Under the pieces are notes generated by a model that made no database searches, was not told the DNA's origin, and saw only the letters and a program-made list of their open reading frames with translations. DNA of 64,000 nucleotides from Stramonita haemastoma (Eukaryota > Mollusca > Gastropoda > Neogastropoda > Muricidae), in NCBI GenBank assembly GCA_030674155.1, contig CM060319.1, forward strand, positions 1,821,492-1,885,491, read 5' to 3'. How positions within the stretch are numbered: position 1 is the first letter of the stretch; each line of letters opens with the position of its first letter. The position numbers and the translations under genes are program-made. This document shows positions 1-33,525 of this stretch, in pieces.

Positions 1-429
1 CACTCAAAATGATTTTTTTTAATGCAGCATTGCACATGACTTTTAACTGAACATATGAATAAAAGAAATAAAACAATTTTTGAAAACCATGAAAGGAGCA
101 AAAAGATATCAGTAAAAGTAACATGAACCCACCTTCCTGCCCTTTTTCTGTAGTGACAAGACAAAACACACATTACCAAAAAAAACCCAACATACTCCTT
201 ATCATGAATTCAAACTGTTTTCATGACATGACTGAAACAAATGTATCTGCCTGCATGACAAACACGACAGATAAAGTAAACTATCCCAGCCCATGCACTA
301 CAAAGTTCTGTGTAATAAACACTGATAACAAATACCTAAAATACAAATCAACCCACCAACATAAACTCACTGATTAAATAATGGAAAAAAACCCAAAACT
401 ACCCTCTGAGACAAAAGGTAAAGATTTAC
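1..429 (-). other. Intron of the SLK/STK10-like gene, running off the left edge
   Basis: This A-rich stretch follows the donor of the last exon seen in the window (exon end at 430, GTAAAT donor). No further exon or recognisable repeat is visible here. The gene must continue beyond the left edge, because no stop codon or C-terminal domain has been reached. Confidence 0.7.
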
Positions 430-11598
<11,169 letters not shown>

Positions 11599-11789
11599 GA
11601 TCATGCACTGTGTAAAATTCCTTCGTTAGAAACTTTTGGATCTGCACGTCCTCAGATCTCAACACAGCTAGCTGCAACTAGTTGTAAGTCTTCTAAATAC
11701 AGTTTCTGCATACTGTGTCCCACCACAAAATAGCATCTGAACTTAGTTCATTCATTCTCCACTTTGTCACCACAACTTGGGGTTATTAG

Positions 11790-11845
11790 CAGTCGCCATT
11801 TTGGATGTTTGCACTTGCGCAGTGCTATCAAATGTACGTCACAGG
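11790..11845 (-). promoter_or_regulatory. Candidate TATA-less promoter of the SLK/STK10-like gene
   Basis: About 200 bp upstream of the start codon the minus strand reads CCAAAATGGCG (11794-11804), which matches a YY1-type initiator element. An NRF1-like TGCGCA (11815-11820 region) and a CRE-like TGACGTA (11835-11841) lie further upstream. No TATA box is seen. The motif set fits a housekeeping promoter. The transcription start is inferred, not observed. Confidence 0.5.
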
Positions 11846-11849
11846 TGTT

Positions 11850-12255
11850 CAACTTACTAAAAATAGAACAAGGGGCGGTGGCGTTCGAAAATGGGTGTGT
11901 CAGGTAGCACAATGCTAAGGTGTACAATCCCAATATCGGTACAGGATTCCCCGCATTCCATGGCGATATTTTGTTCCAAATTGCCTCTCAAAAGGGACTT
12001 CCTGTTGATACACACTATAAATGCTGAATGTTTATCTCTATTGCAAACAATCGTTGCTGACACGTGAATAGCACCTTTTAGTGGTCGTGCCAGACCTGGA
12101 ACACAAGTGCTAAAATTAATCTGTTATATCGCCGCATCTCCAGCATCGAGAAATGCGACATCATCATTATCAGCAATCATCCACGTGGTCGATTCTCGAT
12201 CAGTCTCCGATGTCCGTTGTGCCAGTCGTGGCCGATCGGTGCTGATGGCAGACAC
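11850..12255. other. Intergenic sequence upstream of the kinase gene
   Basis: This is mixed-composition sequence with no recognisable exon or element. It ends at a (CA)n run. Confidence 0.6.
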
Positions 12256-12257
12256 CA

Positions 12258-12329
<72 letters not shown>
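12256..12329. repeat. (CA)n microsatellite
   Basis: A pure CA run is directly followed by a truncated SINE-A copy. Confidence 0.95.
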
Positions 12330-12908
<579 letters not shown>

Positions 12909-13002
<94 letters not shown>

Positions 13003-13008
13003 CTTCTC

Positions 13009-13085
<77 letters not shown>
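12909..13085. repeat. (CT)n followed by (GT)n
   Basis: A CT run of about 95 bp passes through a short spacer into a GT run of about 75 bp. Confidence 0.95.
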
Positions 13086-13087
<2 letters not shown>

Positions 13088-13880
13088 AATGGTTTAATAT
13101 CACTAGCAGTGAAAGAATTTTTAAAAATCAAATCAAATCAAATTTTACCGTTAGAGGAACCTAAAATCTAGTGTGCAGTGTTGCACCTATGATAATGGTA
13201 CTCAATCTTTCCGCTAAGACTGGAAGTCCTTACACATATTGAAATTGAAGGAACGACATTTTTATTGTCTCACGCACACTGCTAAACACATATACGTAAC
13301 ATTTCTAAGAAGACAAAAAAAAAAAAGAAAGAAGAAAAACTGATGATACGAGTGCAAGGGGAGTACTGAACCCATTTGAAGGAAGTAGGGGAGGAGGGGG
13401 CAGTAGACATCACCCTCTTCCCTTTTCCCCTAACTTCCCGCAAAATAACAAGGGACAGACTGAGGCTACCAGTCCTCATAGTTCGGTGACTACGATCACC
13501 AATCTATGGGGATGTACACACACTAGGTGTCGCTTGCCTGCCCCATTGTCCTCAGTGCACGTATGCAGAAGACCAAACACTCGAAGATGCCGTCATTCGT
13601 GTCAGCCGTCAGTGGCTCTCAGAAACAGGAACATCCCCAGCAAACGTCTCCTAAATCGGAAATCTACGCTGGGACGTAAATACAACCGCTGCAACGGCAA
13701 CCGTTGTTAAAACTTCATTTTACCCATATTCTTTCACCAGTTCAGGGATTTAAAAACCATTTGTATACACTTCCTAATTGGAAAGTATGCGCATAAGAAC
13801 ATTTAATACAAACATGCGCGTTCAAGCACATGTATGCACATGTACGTACTCTCATGTTCGCACGAGATCAAGTACGCACG
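13086..13880. other. Unassigned sequence
   Basis: I see no exon pair or element here. A short frame at 13486-13710 is Arg/Cys-rich, without a recognisable domain or good splice sites. Confidence 0.5.
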
Positions 13881-13884
13881 TATA

Positions 13885-13948
13885 CACGCACACACAAACA
13901 CAGAAACTCAGAGACTCAGAGATGCAGAGACATATAGAGACAGAGTAC

Positions 13949-13983
<35 letters not shown>

Positions 13984-14098
13984 CACACAGAGACAGACAG
14001 ACAGACACACAGACAGACAGACAGACAGACACAGACACAGAACAGACACAGACACAGACACAGACACAACACACACAACACACACACACCACACACAC

Positions 14099-14133
<35 letters not shown>

Positions 14134-14200
14134 CCTACGCACGAACGTCGAACGTACACAAGCACCAACCCACATGCCCATGCGCGCGCGTGCGCGCACG

Positions 14201-14283
<83 letters not shown>

Positions 14284-14445
14284 CTACAGAGTATGCGCAC
14301 GACGACATACAGTGACGCACGTACATATCCATTCACCCACGCACCATCCATTAACCTGGTACCAAGAAGGCTACTCTGTGGACCGCTCCCCATCCATTCC
14401 ACACACACACACACACAACACCACACAAACACACACACCACACCA

Positions 14446-14483
<38 letters not shown>

Positions 14484-14485
14484 AC

Positions 14486-14563
<78 letters not shown>

Positions 14564-14565
14564 CA
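13885..14565. repeat. (GACA)n and (CA)n microsatellite complex
   Basis: GACA units (13950-14080) are followed by three long CA runs with short unique spacers. The long open frames on both strands result from dinucleotide repetition and are not genes. Confidence 0.95.
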
Positions 14566-14675
14566 ATTTTCTTGATTTTTTTTGTGAGGGCAGGATGAAA
14601 AAAAGTTGTGTAAACTTAATCTTTTACCCTCAATAAAGATCATTTTGACTTGACTTGACTTGACTTCACACCAAC
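14566..14675 (+). mobile_element. 3' end of a retroelement with a (TTGAC)n tail
   Basis: A fragment of about 100 bp ends in CAATAAAGATCATTTTGACT plus several TTGAC units, then (CA)n. A short tandem-repeat tail after an AATAAA-like motif is typical of LINE or SINE 3' ends. The clade is not identifiable. Confidence 0.55.
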
Positions 14676-14712
14676 ACACACATACACACCACATAACACA
14701 CAACACACACAC

Positions 14713-14753
<41 letters not shown>

Positions 14754-14760
14754 CACAACA

Positions 14761-14799
<39 letters not shown>
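14676..14799. repeat. (CA)n microsatellite
   Basis: CA runs with AACA variants follow the retroelement tail. The 14800-15075 stretch after them shows nothing recognisable. Confidence 0.9.
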
Positions 14800-14800
<1 letters not shown>

Positions 14801-15075
14801 GGATTGTCGAAAATGAATAGCATGATAAGAAATGTAGTAGACTTCAGTCCAAAGATCACGGGGACTGACCTTCAGAAGCTCATCCCACACAATCCCTGAT
14901 CACCCACTGACCCCATACCGCCAGACTGTTGTCTCAGATAAGGAAAGTGTGTCTTTGACAACTTCATTTTTAACTTTGTTGTTTTCCTCAGATTTTGGTG
15001 TTACCAGTCAACCCATAACGGTCTTTTTCACTACCTATCAATTGAATCTACCGACGAAATAAAGGGGGGAAATCC

Positions 15076-15270
15076 CATATCTATCATTTAGCGCACGTAA
15101 AAGAACCCACGGCAGCAAGTGGGATGCCCCTGGCAAAATTCTGTAGAAAAAAGTCACTCTGTAGGGAAACAAATACAGTTCCAGACGGGACAAAAGAAAA
15201 TAAAGGGTAGGCACTGCACTTGTGGCGAGGGCAACCCGAATTTCACGCAGAGAAATCTGCTGTGACATAA
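15076..15270 (+). mobile_element. SINE-B copy, 5'-truncated
   Basis: It carries the family core TTAGCGCACGTAAAAGAACC and the GGCAAAATTCTGTAG block. It also has the terminal block ending in AATCTGCTGTGACATAAAGT. The tRNA-like head is missing. A (TA)n run follows its tail. Confidence 0.85.
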
Positions 15271-15275
15271 AGTGG

Positions 15276-15369
<94 letters not shown>

Positions 15370-15374
15370 ACATA
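15271..15374. repeat. (TA)n microsatellite
   Basis: A TA run of about 100 bp has single-base breaks and directly follows the SINE-B 3' end. Confidence 0.95.
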
Positions 15375-16552
15375 TATATACTCTATGCTGGTCTTAGGGG
15401 AAGGAAGGGGGGGGGGGGCGCAGAGCGTTTTTATTTTATTTCATAATTACGTGTCCCCCTCATGTCTGATGCATACAGGCGGCTGTATAGTGACCACTCC
15501 ATAGAGATATCTGTAGTGGATGTCTACTTCTGGCCCTTTGTGCTTCATGTCTTTCTGCTGGTCTTCTTTGTCTTTCAGTGTCATAAGCATGTGTTCTCTT
15601 GCAATTAGCTTGCCTCCGCCATTCAGAGCTCTCTGTGACCATGATTTTCCATGTGTTTAATATGAATGTTTTATTTCTGGAGGCTTTTGTTTCAAGCTGT
15701 CCTTGAGCAAAGCTTCAGCCATCCTCGTGGTCGATGTTCCTCTGACAGTTGGCCAAAGACAGTTGCCTTGGCGGCCTGTTCTCCTGCACACACAGGAGAT
15801 GTCCGGGCCATCTTAGTGGAGATCCTGTTAACAGTACTTTTTTTTTGGTGGATTTCTTGCAAGGGAAGTGCTCTGAGTGGCTTAGCCATGAGTTTCGCGT
15901 ACATCTGGTAGTTCTGGGTTGTATGTAGCCTACCGTTGATCTTGAAAATACAGACCTGACTGTCTCTCATCAGCAGGTAACAGGGATCTGATCTGTTGTG
16001 AAGTGGGTGTTGTTCCCACTTGCTGAAGATGCAGTGCAGTATAATGGTCATCCTCACTGTGGACGTCCTCACCGAGTTGTCACTGGTACAGGGGTGCAGG
16101 CGTAGGGACAGACATGTGTGTGATGTGTTGGGAGCAACAGGCGGGGGTTGGCAGATGGGAAATGACCCACATTTCGGGAGATAAAATGAAGTCTGGTTCT
16201 TTACGTGACGACCTTTATCACCAGGAACCACAGACTCAAGTTCAGTGTCTGGGGAATCATCTGAGAAGTTGGTAAGCAACATATAGATATCTGGGGGGTT
16301 TTGTTGCTCCGTTTTGTGATTTTTCTTTAATGTATTTAAACAGCTTATATTGATAGCGATTCATGCGTTTGATTTTCATTTCATTGTTAATTTTCTTTAA
16401 TTCATGTGTACAGTTTATATCGCTATAATTTTAGTTGGTGCTGTGAGTTTTTCTCTCTGTCAAAACTGCATGATGGAGATGCAGTGGAAGACATAACATA
16501 ATGTTCACTGGAGCCAGCTGCATAGCCGATTTCTTTTTGCTATTCGGTTTCT
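15375..16552. other. Unassigned sequence with an uncharacterised open frame
   Basis: The minus strand holds an open frame of 196 codons (15692-16282) with no family I recognise. It lies downstream of the RT remnant on the same strand, so it could be part of a degraded retroelement. I would not call it a gene. Confidence 0.4.
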
Positions 16553-16598
<46 letters not shown>

Positions 16599-16625
16599 GT
16601 TGTTGTTTTGTTGTTGTTGTTTTCA
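16553..16625. repeat. (TTG)n microsatellite
   Basis: GTT/TTG trinucleotides occur in a run broken once. Confidence 0.95.
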
Positions 16626-16696
16626 TTGCATGTGTGTACATGGGATTAGGTGCCGTCCCAAGACTGAGGTTGACATGCTATGGATCACCAAGTCAT

Positions 16697-16906
16697 CTGT
16701 CTTGGAACAGTCCCACGCACTCAGCTAACCTACACTACCTGTCTTGGGCCAGTCCCACGCACTCAGCTAACCTACATTACCTGTCTTGGGCCAGTCCCAT
16801 GCACTCAGCTAACCTACATTACCTGTCTTGGGCCAGTCCCATGCACTCAGCTAACCTACATTACCTGTCTTGGGCCAGTCCCATGCACTCAGCTAACCTA
16901 CATTAC
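16697..16906. repeat. 42-bp tandem repeat, five copies
   Basis: Units start at 16697, 16739, 16781, 16823 and 16865 and are nearly identical (CTGTCTTGGGCCAGTCCCAY...). The period is a multiple of three, so an apparent repetitive peptide (YLSWASPTHSANLH) reads through it. I see no evidence that it is coding. Confidence 0.92.
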
Positions 16907-17299
16907 CTGTCCAATCTCTTTCACCATCTGTCCATTCACATCTTTGTTTTCCTGAACACTCCACTCTCCCTGACAGCACTGGTTTAGGTAGACAACAATG
17001 TTTCATTTTATGGTCAAAATATGGCTATTTTAAGGATTTTTGCTGTTTTTAGTAGTTTCTTGTTTGGACTTCTTGTAACATAAGGATTAAATTTGTTTGT
17101 TTGGTATTCTGTCTTTCCAACTGGTTTTTGTCGTCTTTCAATAGATTCCCTTTTCAAAAGTTCATAATTATATTTCTCTCCATTTCATTGTCCATGTTCA
17201 GCTCCATAGAGAACACCCAGAAATTTGTAACATTTCACCAGCTTTTATCTTTGAATAAATTATATATATATTGACGTTAAGATGCTCTTTATTGTAAAG

Positions 17300-18160
17300 G
17301 TGGATTCTTGCTTAGACTATTCTTTTTGGGGATTTCTTAATCAATTCTGACTTCTTCTTTTTTTTTAACCGATTTCCAGGAAACTTGAAATGCTGGAGAT
17401 TGTCTTGAGTTAGCAGTTTACTTGTATTTGTGGTCGTTATTATTTTTTCCACGAATGACCGAGGTCTTGGTTTTGCCAACTTTCATATTTCGTCCATTAT
17501 GTCACTTTCTTCTTTGAATGTATCCAGCAGTTCCTGCCTGTCTTCCTTGTTTCCTGCCTGTCTTCCTTGTTTCCTGCCTGTCTTCCTTGTTTCCTGCCTG
17601 TCTTCCTTGTTTCCTGCCTGTCTTCCTTGTTTCCTGCCTGTCTTCCTTGTTTCCTGCCTGTCTTCCTTGTTTCCTGCCTGTCTTCCTTGTTTCCTGCCTG
17701 TCTTCCTTGTTTCCTGCCTGTCTTCCTTGTTTCCTGCCTGTCTTCCTTGTTTCCTGCTGTCTTCTTGTTTCCTGTCTGTCTTCCTTGTTTCCTGCCTGTC
17801 TTCCTTGTTTCCTGACTGCCATTCGAGCTGTGTCGTCTGCATACCGACCGTTGATAACGCTGTTTGTTTTTAACACTGATTGCAATGACTGGTTCTTTCT
17901 TTATTTGATTTTGTGAAAATGTATTCGGTATATACGTTGAATAAATAAGGCCACACTACAGAGAACCGTCTCACTCCTCTTGATTTCAGCAGATTCTGAC
18001 AGTTCATGGGCGAAACTAATGGTTTTCTTCTGGTTCCAGTAAATTTCTGGTATAATTCTGATGTCTTTACCATCAGTGCCTGCATTAAAAAAAACCTTCT
18101 GTAATTTCTGCAAGTTTCATTCTATCAAATGCTTTTGGTAATCAATGAAACACCATCATT
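17300..18160 (-). pseudogene. Degraded LINE reverse transcriptase remnant
   Basis: On the minus strand, translations across several frames keep recognisable RT pieces. They include FNAGTDGKDIRIIPEIYWNQ, then YADDTA (the catalytic motif C region), then QELLDTFKEES. The order matches endonuclease-reverse transcriptases of the RTE/L1-like kind. Multiple frame breaks and stops show that it is dead. A 20-bp minisatellite interrupts it between the YADD motif and QELLDT. Confidence 0.7.
17529..17815. repeat. 20-bp minisatellite inside the RT remnant
   Basis: About fourteen copies of TTCCTGCCTGTCTTCCTTGT occur, the last few shortened by one or two bases. On the minus strand the unit reads into NKEDRQE. 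That is also the RT sequence running into ELLDT, so the unit appears to have been copied out of the RT gene itself. Confidence 0.92.
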
Positions 18161-18900
18161 TTTTTCCACTTTGAAATCCTTTTCTTTCTGTGCTAAGATG
18201 TGGAAACAGAAGCTAGCATATCAGATGCCATGGTTTGTTCTAATACCGAATTTTTCTTGTTCAATTTCAAAATTTAATTATGGTTTCATTCATGCTAGGA
18301 TGATGGTAAAGAATAGTTCTGTGGTATGGACCAAAACGTTTAAGGTCCTTAAATCTGAACATTCTCCAACGTTTGAAATTTTATGCATGGTTATGAAAGC
18401 TGTTTTCAAGTCCCCAGTCAAATGTCTTGTATCACAAATGTCATTAAACAATTCAGTGAGTTTGTGGATACAAAACAAAACAAAAAAAACAACTTTGAAC
18501 ATTTTTTTTAAAAAAAAGCAGAGAATATTACGATCAACTGACTTTATATATAAATAAAACTAAGTTAATGATTTTATTTAAAGTTTAAATTCAGCTTATA
18601 GAGAATCCCCCCCTCCCCTAAATTAAAAAAAAAAAGAACCAGTCATATTTATTAGTCAGAGACTAATCTGTTGATTTTTGAGCCATCAACCAACGGAAGA
18701 CTTAAAAAAAACAAAAAAAACAGACTGAATACAAATTGTGAAGGAATAACAATCATATGTGTGACCAGCTGACTTGATATCATATTATTCTTTTCCCAAC
18801 TGAAAAAATACTGACAGTTTCAGATAGGAAAAAGCCAAAGCAAAACAACAACAACAACAAAAACACCCGTAACCAACCAAGCAGTTAAAGACCATATGAC
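18161..18900. other. Unassigned AT-rich sequence
   Basis: It holds no recognisable exon or element. A 142-codon plus-strand frame (18129-18557) has no identifiable domain and ends in poly(A)-derived lysines. Confidence 0.5.
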
Positions 18901-18902
18901 TT

Positions 18903-19152
18903 TACAATACAATACAATGCAATGCAATACAATACAATACAATACAATACAATACAATACAATACAATACAATACAATACAATACAATACAATACAATGC
19001 AATGCAATGCAATGCAATGCAATGCAATGCAATGCAATACAATACAATACAATACAATACAAACGCAATGCAATGCAATACAATACAATACAATACAATA
19101 CAATACAATACAATACAATACAATACAATGCAATGCAATACAATACAATAGA
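18903..19152. repeat. Pentanucleotide array of CAATA and CAATG units
   Basis: About fifty 5-bp units occur in blocks: runs of CAATA alternate with runs of CAATG. All frames stay open through it on one strand, which is an artefact. Confidence 0.95.
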
Positions 19153-19355
19153 TCGCCTGGACAAGTGTTTTTTTTCCTCTATTTTAAAGAAGAATGCAGG
19201 ATGTTGTACTAAGAGTTTGTTACGGCTGAAGACAATCTCAACATAACACTTTAAAGCACAAAAACACTCTAAAGTAGGCCTTGGCACTTTGCTCACATCA
19301 ATAACTGACACAGCTTTTGGTCTGGGTCAGTTCCCGAAGCTGATATGGACAGGGG

Positions 19356-19618
19356 TCAGGATAGCTCAGTTGTCGGAGCAGTCGCTCTCCCCAAGCTAAG
19401 TTACAGTGTTGTGCGTGGTCACCTCACAGATGAGCGACCCTTCGTGCACCTTGGCTTCACTACAATCCCCCAGTTCACCCAGGGAGAGTGACAGTAAAGC
19501 AGTGAGGGAAAGTAGATGGGTACCGCCCTCAAGATGCTGGCCCCTAGAGGAGCTGGGGTCTCTGACACCTCGCTCCCCACAGAGTGCAATAGGTCATGGG
19601 ACACTTTGACCTTTGTGA
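19356..19618 (+). mobile_element. SINE-C copy next to the GM2-activator-like start exon
   Basis: The tRNA-like head GGATAGCTCAGTTGTCGGAG keeps a good A box. The body includes ATGCTGGCCC and the end GGACACTTTGACC. It shares its body with the copy at 20825-21115. It ends about 13 bp before the first coding exon of the next gene. Confidence 0.85.
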
Positions 19619-19630
19619 CTTTCAGACAAG

Positions 19631-24206
<4,576 letters not shown>

Positions 24207-24764
24207 GGGTGATGTGGATGATGTGGGTCCTGATGTGGCAGGCCCAGAATGTGGCTCAGGATGTGGTTGATGATGTGGCCGAGGCAAATTCGTTGTTGGT
24301 GATTGACTTAATGAAAACTGATTGAAAGTTACTGTGTGTGTTGTTTGTTTGTTTGTAGAACAATTCCAACAGGAAGAAAATTGTCCCGTGTGGGTTTAGT
24401 CATTGCAGGATTCTTTCACCCGTTTGCTGGAGAAGGATGTTGAATTTGGAGAGTGTGTTGAAATAAGAAAAAAAGTTAATGAAGTCTATTTTTGAAGTAT
24501 GAACGAAATTGAACAGAAACCAAATTAGATATTTTGATGATGGTGATGCTGATGAGGACAATGAAGAAGGTGCTGATTATTATCATGATAAACTCGATTT
24601 ATTTCCAAAGTAAAAAAAAAAGAAAATGGTTTACTATCTATGTTGTTGCTCAAATGGTTTTCACTTTGATGAAGCATTAGACACATTACTTCCAAGGCTA
24701 TGTAGCTCCTTTTTAGCGGTTTTATAAGTGATCTGTGCTATTCATCAGCCACACACAGGAAACA

Positions 24765-24770
24765 AATAAA
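24765..24770 (+). terminator. Polyadenylation signal AATAAA of the GM2-activator-like gene
   Basis: This is the first good AATAAA after the stop codon, about 560 bp downstream. A GT/T-rich stretch follows (TCTCTTTGTGTTTGTATG), as expected for a cleavage and polyadenylation region. Confidence 0.6.
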
Positions 24771-24804
24771 ATTGCAAAACTTCAATTTCTTCTCTTTGTG
24801 TTTG

Positions 24805-24925
24805 TATGGGTTGATTTACTGGCTGAAATTCTCAGTTTATTTATCCATTGATTTACTGGCTGAAATTCTCAGTTTATTTATCCATTGATTTACTGGCTGA
24901 AATTCTCAGTTTAATTTATCCAGTC
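24805..24925. repeat. Tandem repeat of about 43 bp, three copies
   Basis: Units carry TTGATTTACTGGCTGAAATT and TCAGTTTATTTATCC, repeated almost exactly, with the last one decayed. It lies just beyond the polyadenylation signal. Confidence 0.85.
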
Positions 24926-24959
24926 ATTTATCCATTTATTTGTCTGCTTGGGTTTTACA

Positions 24960-25262
24960 GACATCAGAGCAGCTTATTCCATCGGATAGGTTGCATGCTG
25001 GGTAAGTTTGTATTTCGTTAACCCACCGAACGCTGTCATCAATTACAGGATCTTTAACTTGCATATTTGATCTTCTGCACGTGTATGCACACGAAGAGAA
25101 TTAAGGCACTGGCAGGACTGCACTTGCTGTTGACCTGGGACATTGTAAAAATTACCACCCTTAAATCACCAGACGCCGCCGGGATTCGAACCCATGGCCC
25201 CATGGGACTAAAGCCCAAATGCATGCCTCCCTTTCCAGGCACAAGGTAGTGCTCGGTGAATG
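24960..25262 (-). mobile_element. SINE-D copy (tRNA-derived, antisense)
   Basis: On the minus strand it has a perfect B box GGGTTCGAATCCC near 25180. The body reads TGCAAGTTAAAGATCCTGTA and ends in TTACCCAGCATGC. The head is partly preserved. Confidence 0.75.
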
Positions 25263-25265
25263 CTT

Positions 25266-25345
25266 GAGAAACCAGTTGAAAACTGACACAAATTACTGGA
25301 TCTTTAACATGCATATTTCATTTCGTCCATGCCTATGTACACAAA
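25266..25345 (-). mobile_element. SINE-D fragment
   Basis: It repeats the ACTGGATCTTTAACATGCAT body block of the neighbouring SINE-D copy. It is probably a partial second insertion or an internal duplication. Confidence 0.6.
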
Positions 25346-26225
25346 TGGAATCAAGGCACAGATAGGGTGGTGCATTCAGGTAGACAGACCGTGGCATAGC
25401 TGCTGGCCAACGTGTGTTTCTCAGAAACTTCTCAGGATATCTGAATGAAGTTCTGTACACACGCTTGACACACTAAAACAAACAACTCTGCAAAGTGGAA
25501 AGTCTTTACTTCAAACCAGCTGGATGACAACGCTGAAAACACACACACACAAAACTGATATGGTCACCGGCCATACCTTCATTACTGAAAAACGAGCGCA
25601 CAGATACTAATACTGATATTCTTTCCTGGCTGAGTGGATGTAGATGTGTGCATTAAAACTGACTAGAACCCTATAACTATAATAGTTCTTCTTTAATAAA
25701 TCATTGCTGTCAATAACGAGATGTAAAAAAACAAAACAAAAGTACAGAATCTGGAACTGCACGGAACATTACTTTCCTGTTCAATAACAACAGTAAAACA
25801 ATAACAACAAAACAACAACAGTACACACCAAAAAACCCCAACAAAACAACAGCAGTACACAACAACAAAACAACAACAAGACGCAACAAAATCCTGTCCA
25901 ATACACACAGGCTGATCTTTGAAATGAGGTCGTTTAAATGCAGACAAAGAATTCAAATTTCTGAACGTTATGATTGGTTGTCATGACAATAACATACATG
26001 TAAAAACACGTCCACAAGGGCATGCAAACTGCACTAAGCGCGTACCCGTGTTTGTGTAGCGGCTGCAGTGTTGAGCAGGGCCAGTAATATAAGGATTCTG
26101 AGACCACTTCCACTGGACGCTTGTGACGTCACTGTGGGCACTGGGTTTAGCTTCTGGAATGTTTAAAGTAACAAGGTTTGGGGGGGGGGGGGGAGGGAGG
26201 AGAGACAAGGCAAGGCAAATTCTTT
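25346..26225. other. Unassigned sequence
   Basis: No exon or element is recognised. It holds an (AAC)n-rich stretch near 25720-25890 and a G-run near 26178. Confidence 0.5.
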
Positions 26226-26227
26226 CA

Positions 26228-26383
<156 letters not shown>

Positions 26384-26466
26384 GATGAATGAATGAATCA
26401 TCGTTATTTTCCAAAGGTAACAGAGTAAGCATAACATACTTTTTTCCCCCCATCCAGCCCTTGTGT
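26384..26466 (-). mobile_element. Retroelement 3' tail fragment (antisense) inside (GA)n
   Basis: TTATTTTCCAAAGGTAACAG, AAGCATAACATACTTTTTTC and CATCCAGCCC resemble the tail at 22345 read backwards. It has GA repeat on both sides. Confidence 0.6.
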
Positions 26467-26470
26467 GTGT

Positions 26471-26549
<79 letters not shown>

Positions 26550-26581
26550 AGAGAGGAGGAGAGAGAGAGAGAGAGAGAGAG
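26467..26581. repeat. (GA)n microsatellite, second segment
   Basis: A GA run of about 110 bp ends at the (CAAGG)n tail of LINE-TC copy A. Confidence 0.95.

Positions 26582-31866
<5,285 letters not shown>

Positions 31867-31917
<51 letters not shown>
31867..31917. repeat. (GA)n microsatellite, fourth segment
   Basis: A GA run of about 46 bp lies between the SINE-A head and the 3' tail of LINE-TC copy B. Confidence 0.95.
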
Positions 31918-31919
<2 letters not shown>

Positions 31920-32099
31920 AGGCAAGGCAAGGCAAAATTCTTTTATTCGAGGATAATAGATAAGCACTCGTGTGCTTTTTTACATCCAGTCCCCGCCCTT
32001 TTCAGGGATAACATTAAGATAGAAAAAAATAAAAATAATAGCCACAACTACACAACAACAATTATAATGATCCAAATACCAAAAGTAAGGAACCATACC

Positions 32100-33525
<1,426 letters not shown>

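Noticed and set aside
13778..14598. Long open frames of 200-265 codons on both strands
   Set aside because: They consist of CA/GT and GACA repeats (THTHTH, VCVCVC) with no domain. A dinucleotide run without a stop stays open by composition.
15692..16282. 196-codon minus-strand frame
   Set aside because: No recognisable domain and no splice partners. It lies downstream of an RT remnant on the same strand and may be part of that element, so I left it as unassigned.
16553..16987. 144-codon frame with five copies of a 14-residue repeat
   Set aside because: The 42-bp period keeps the frame open by itself. The upstream part is a (TTG)n translation, and no signal or splice context supports a gene.
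17430..17916. Plus-strand repetitive protein (LPCFLPVFLVSC units)
   Set aside because: It is the antisense of a 20-bp minisatellite inside a degraded reverse transcriptase. The period is not divisible by three and no splice or promoter context exists.
16697..19152. CRISPR-like regular repeats
   Set aside because: The repeats are directly tandem without unique spacers, and the genome is eukaryotic.
24960..25200. Possible tRNA gene with perfect B box GGGTTCGAATCCC
   Set aside because: The box is embedded in a SINE-D body that is partly repeated just downstream. The A-box side does not form a tRNA.
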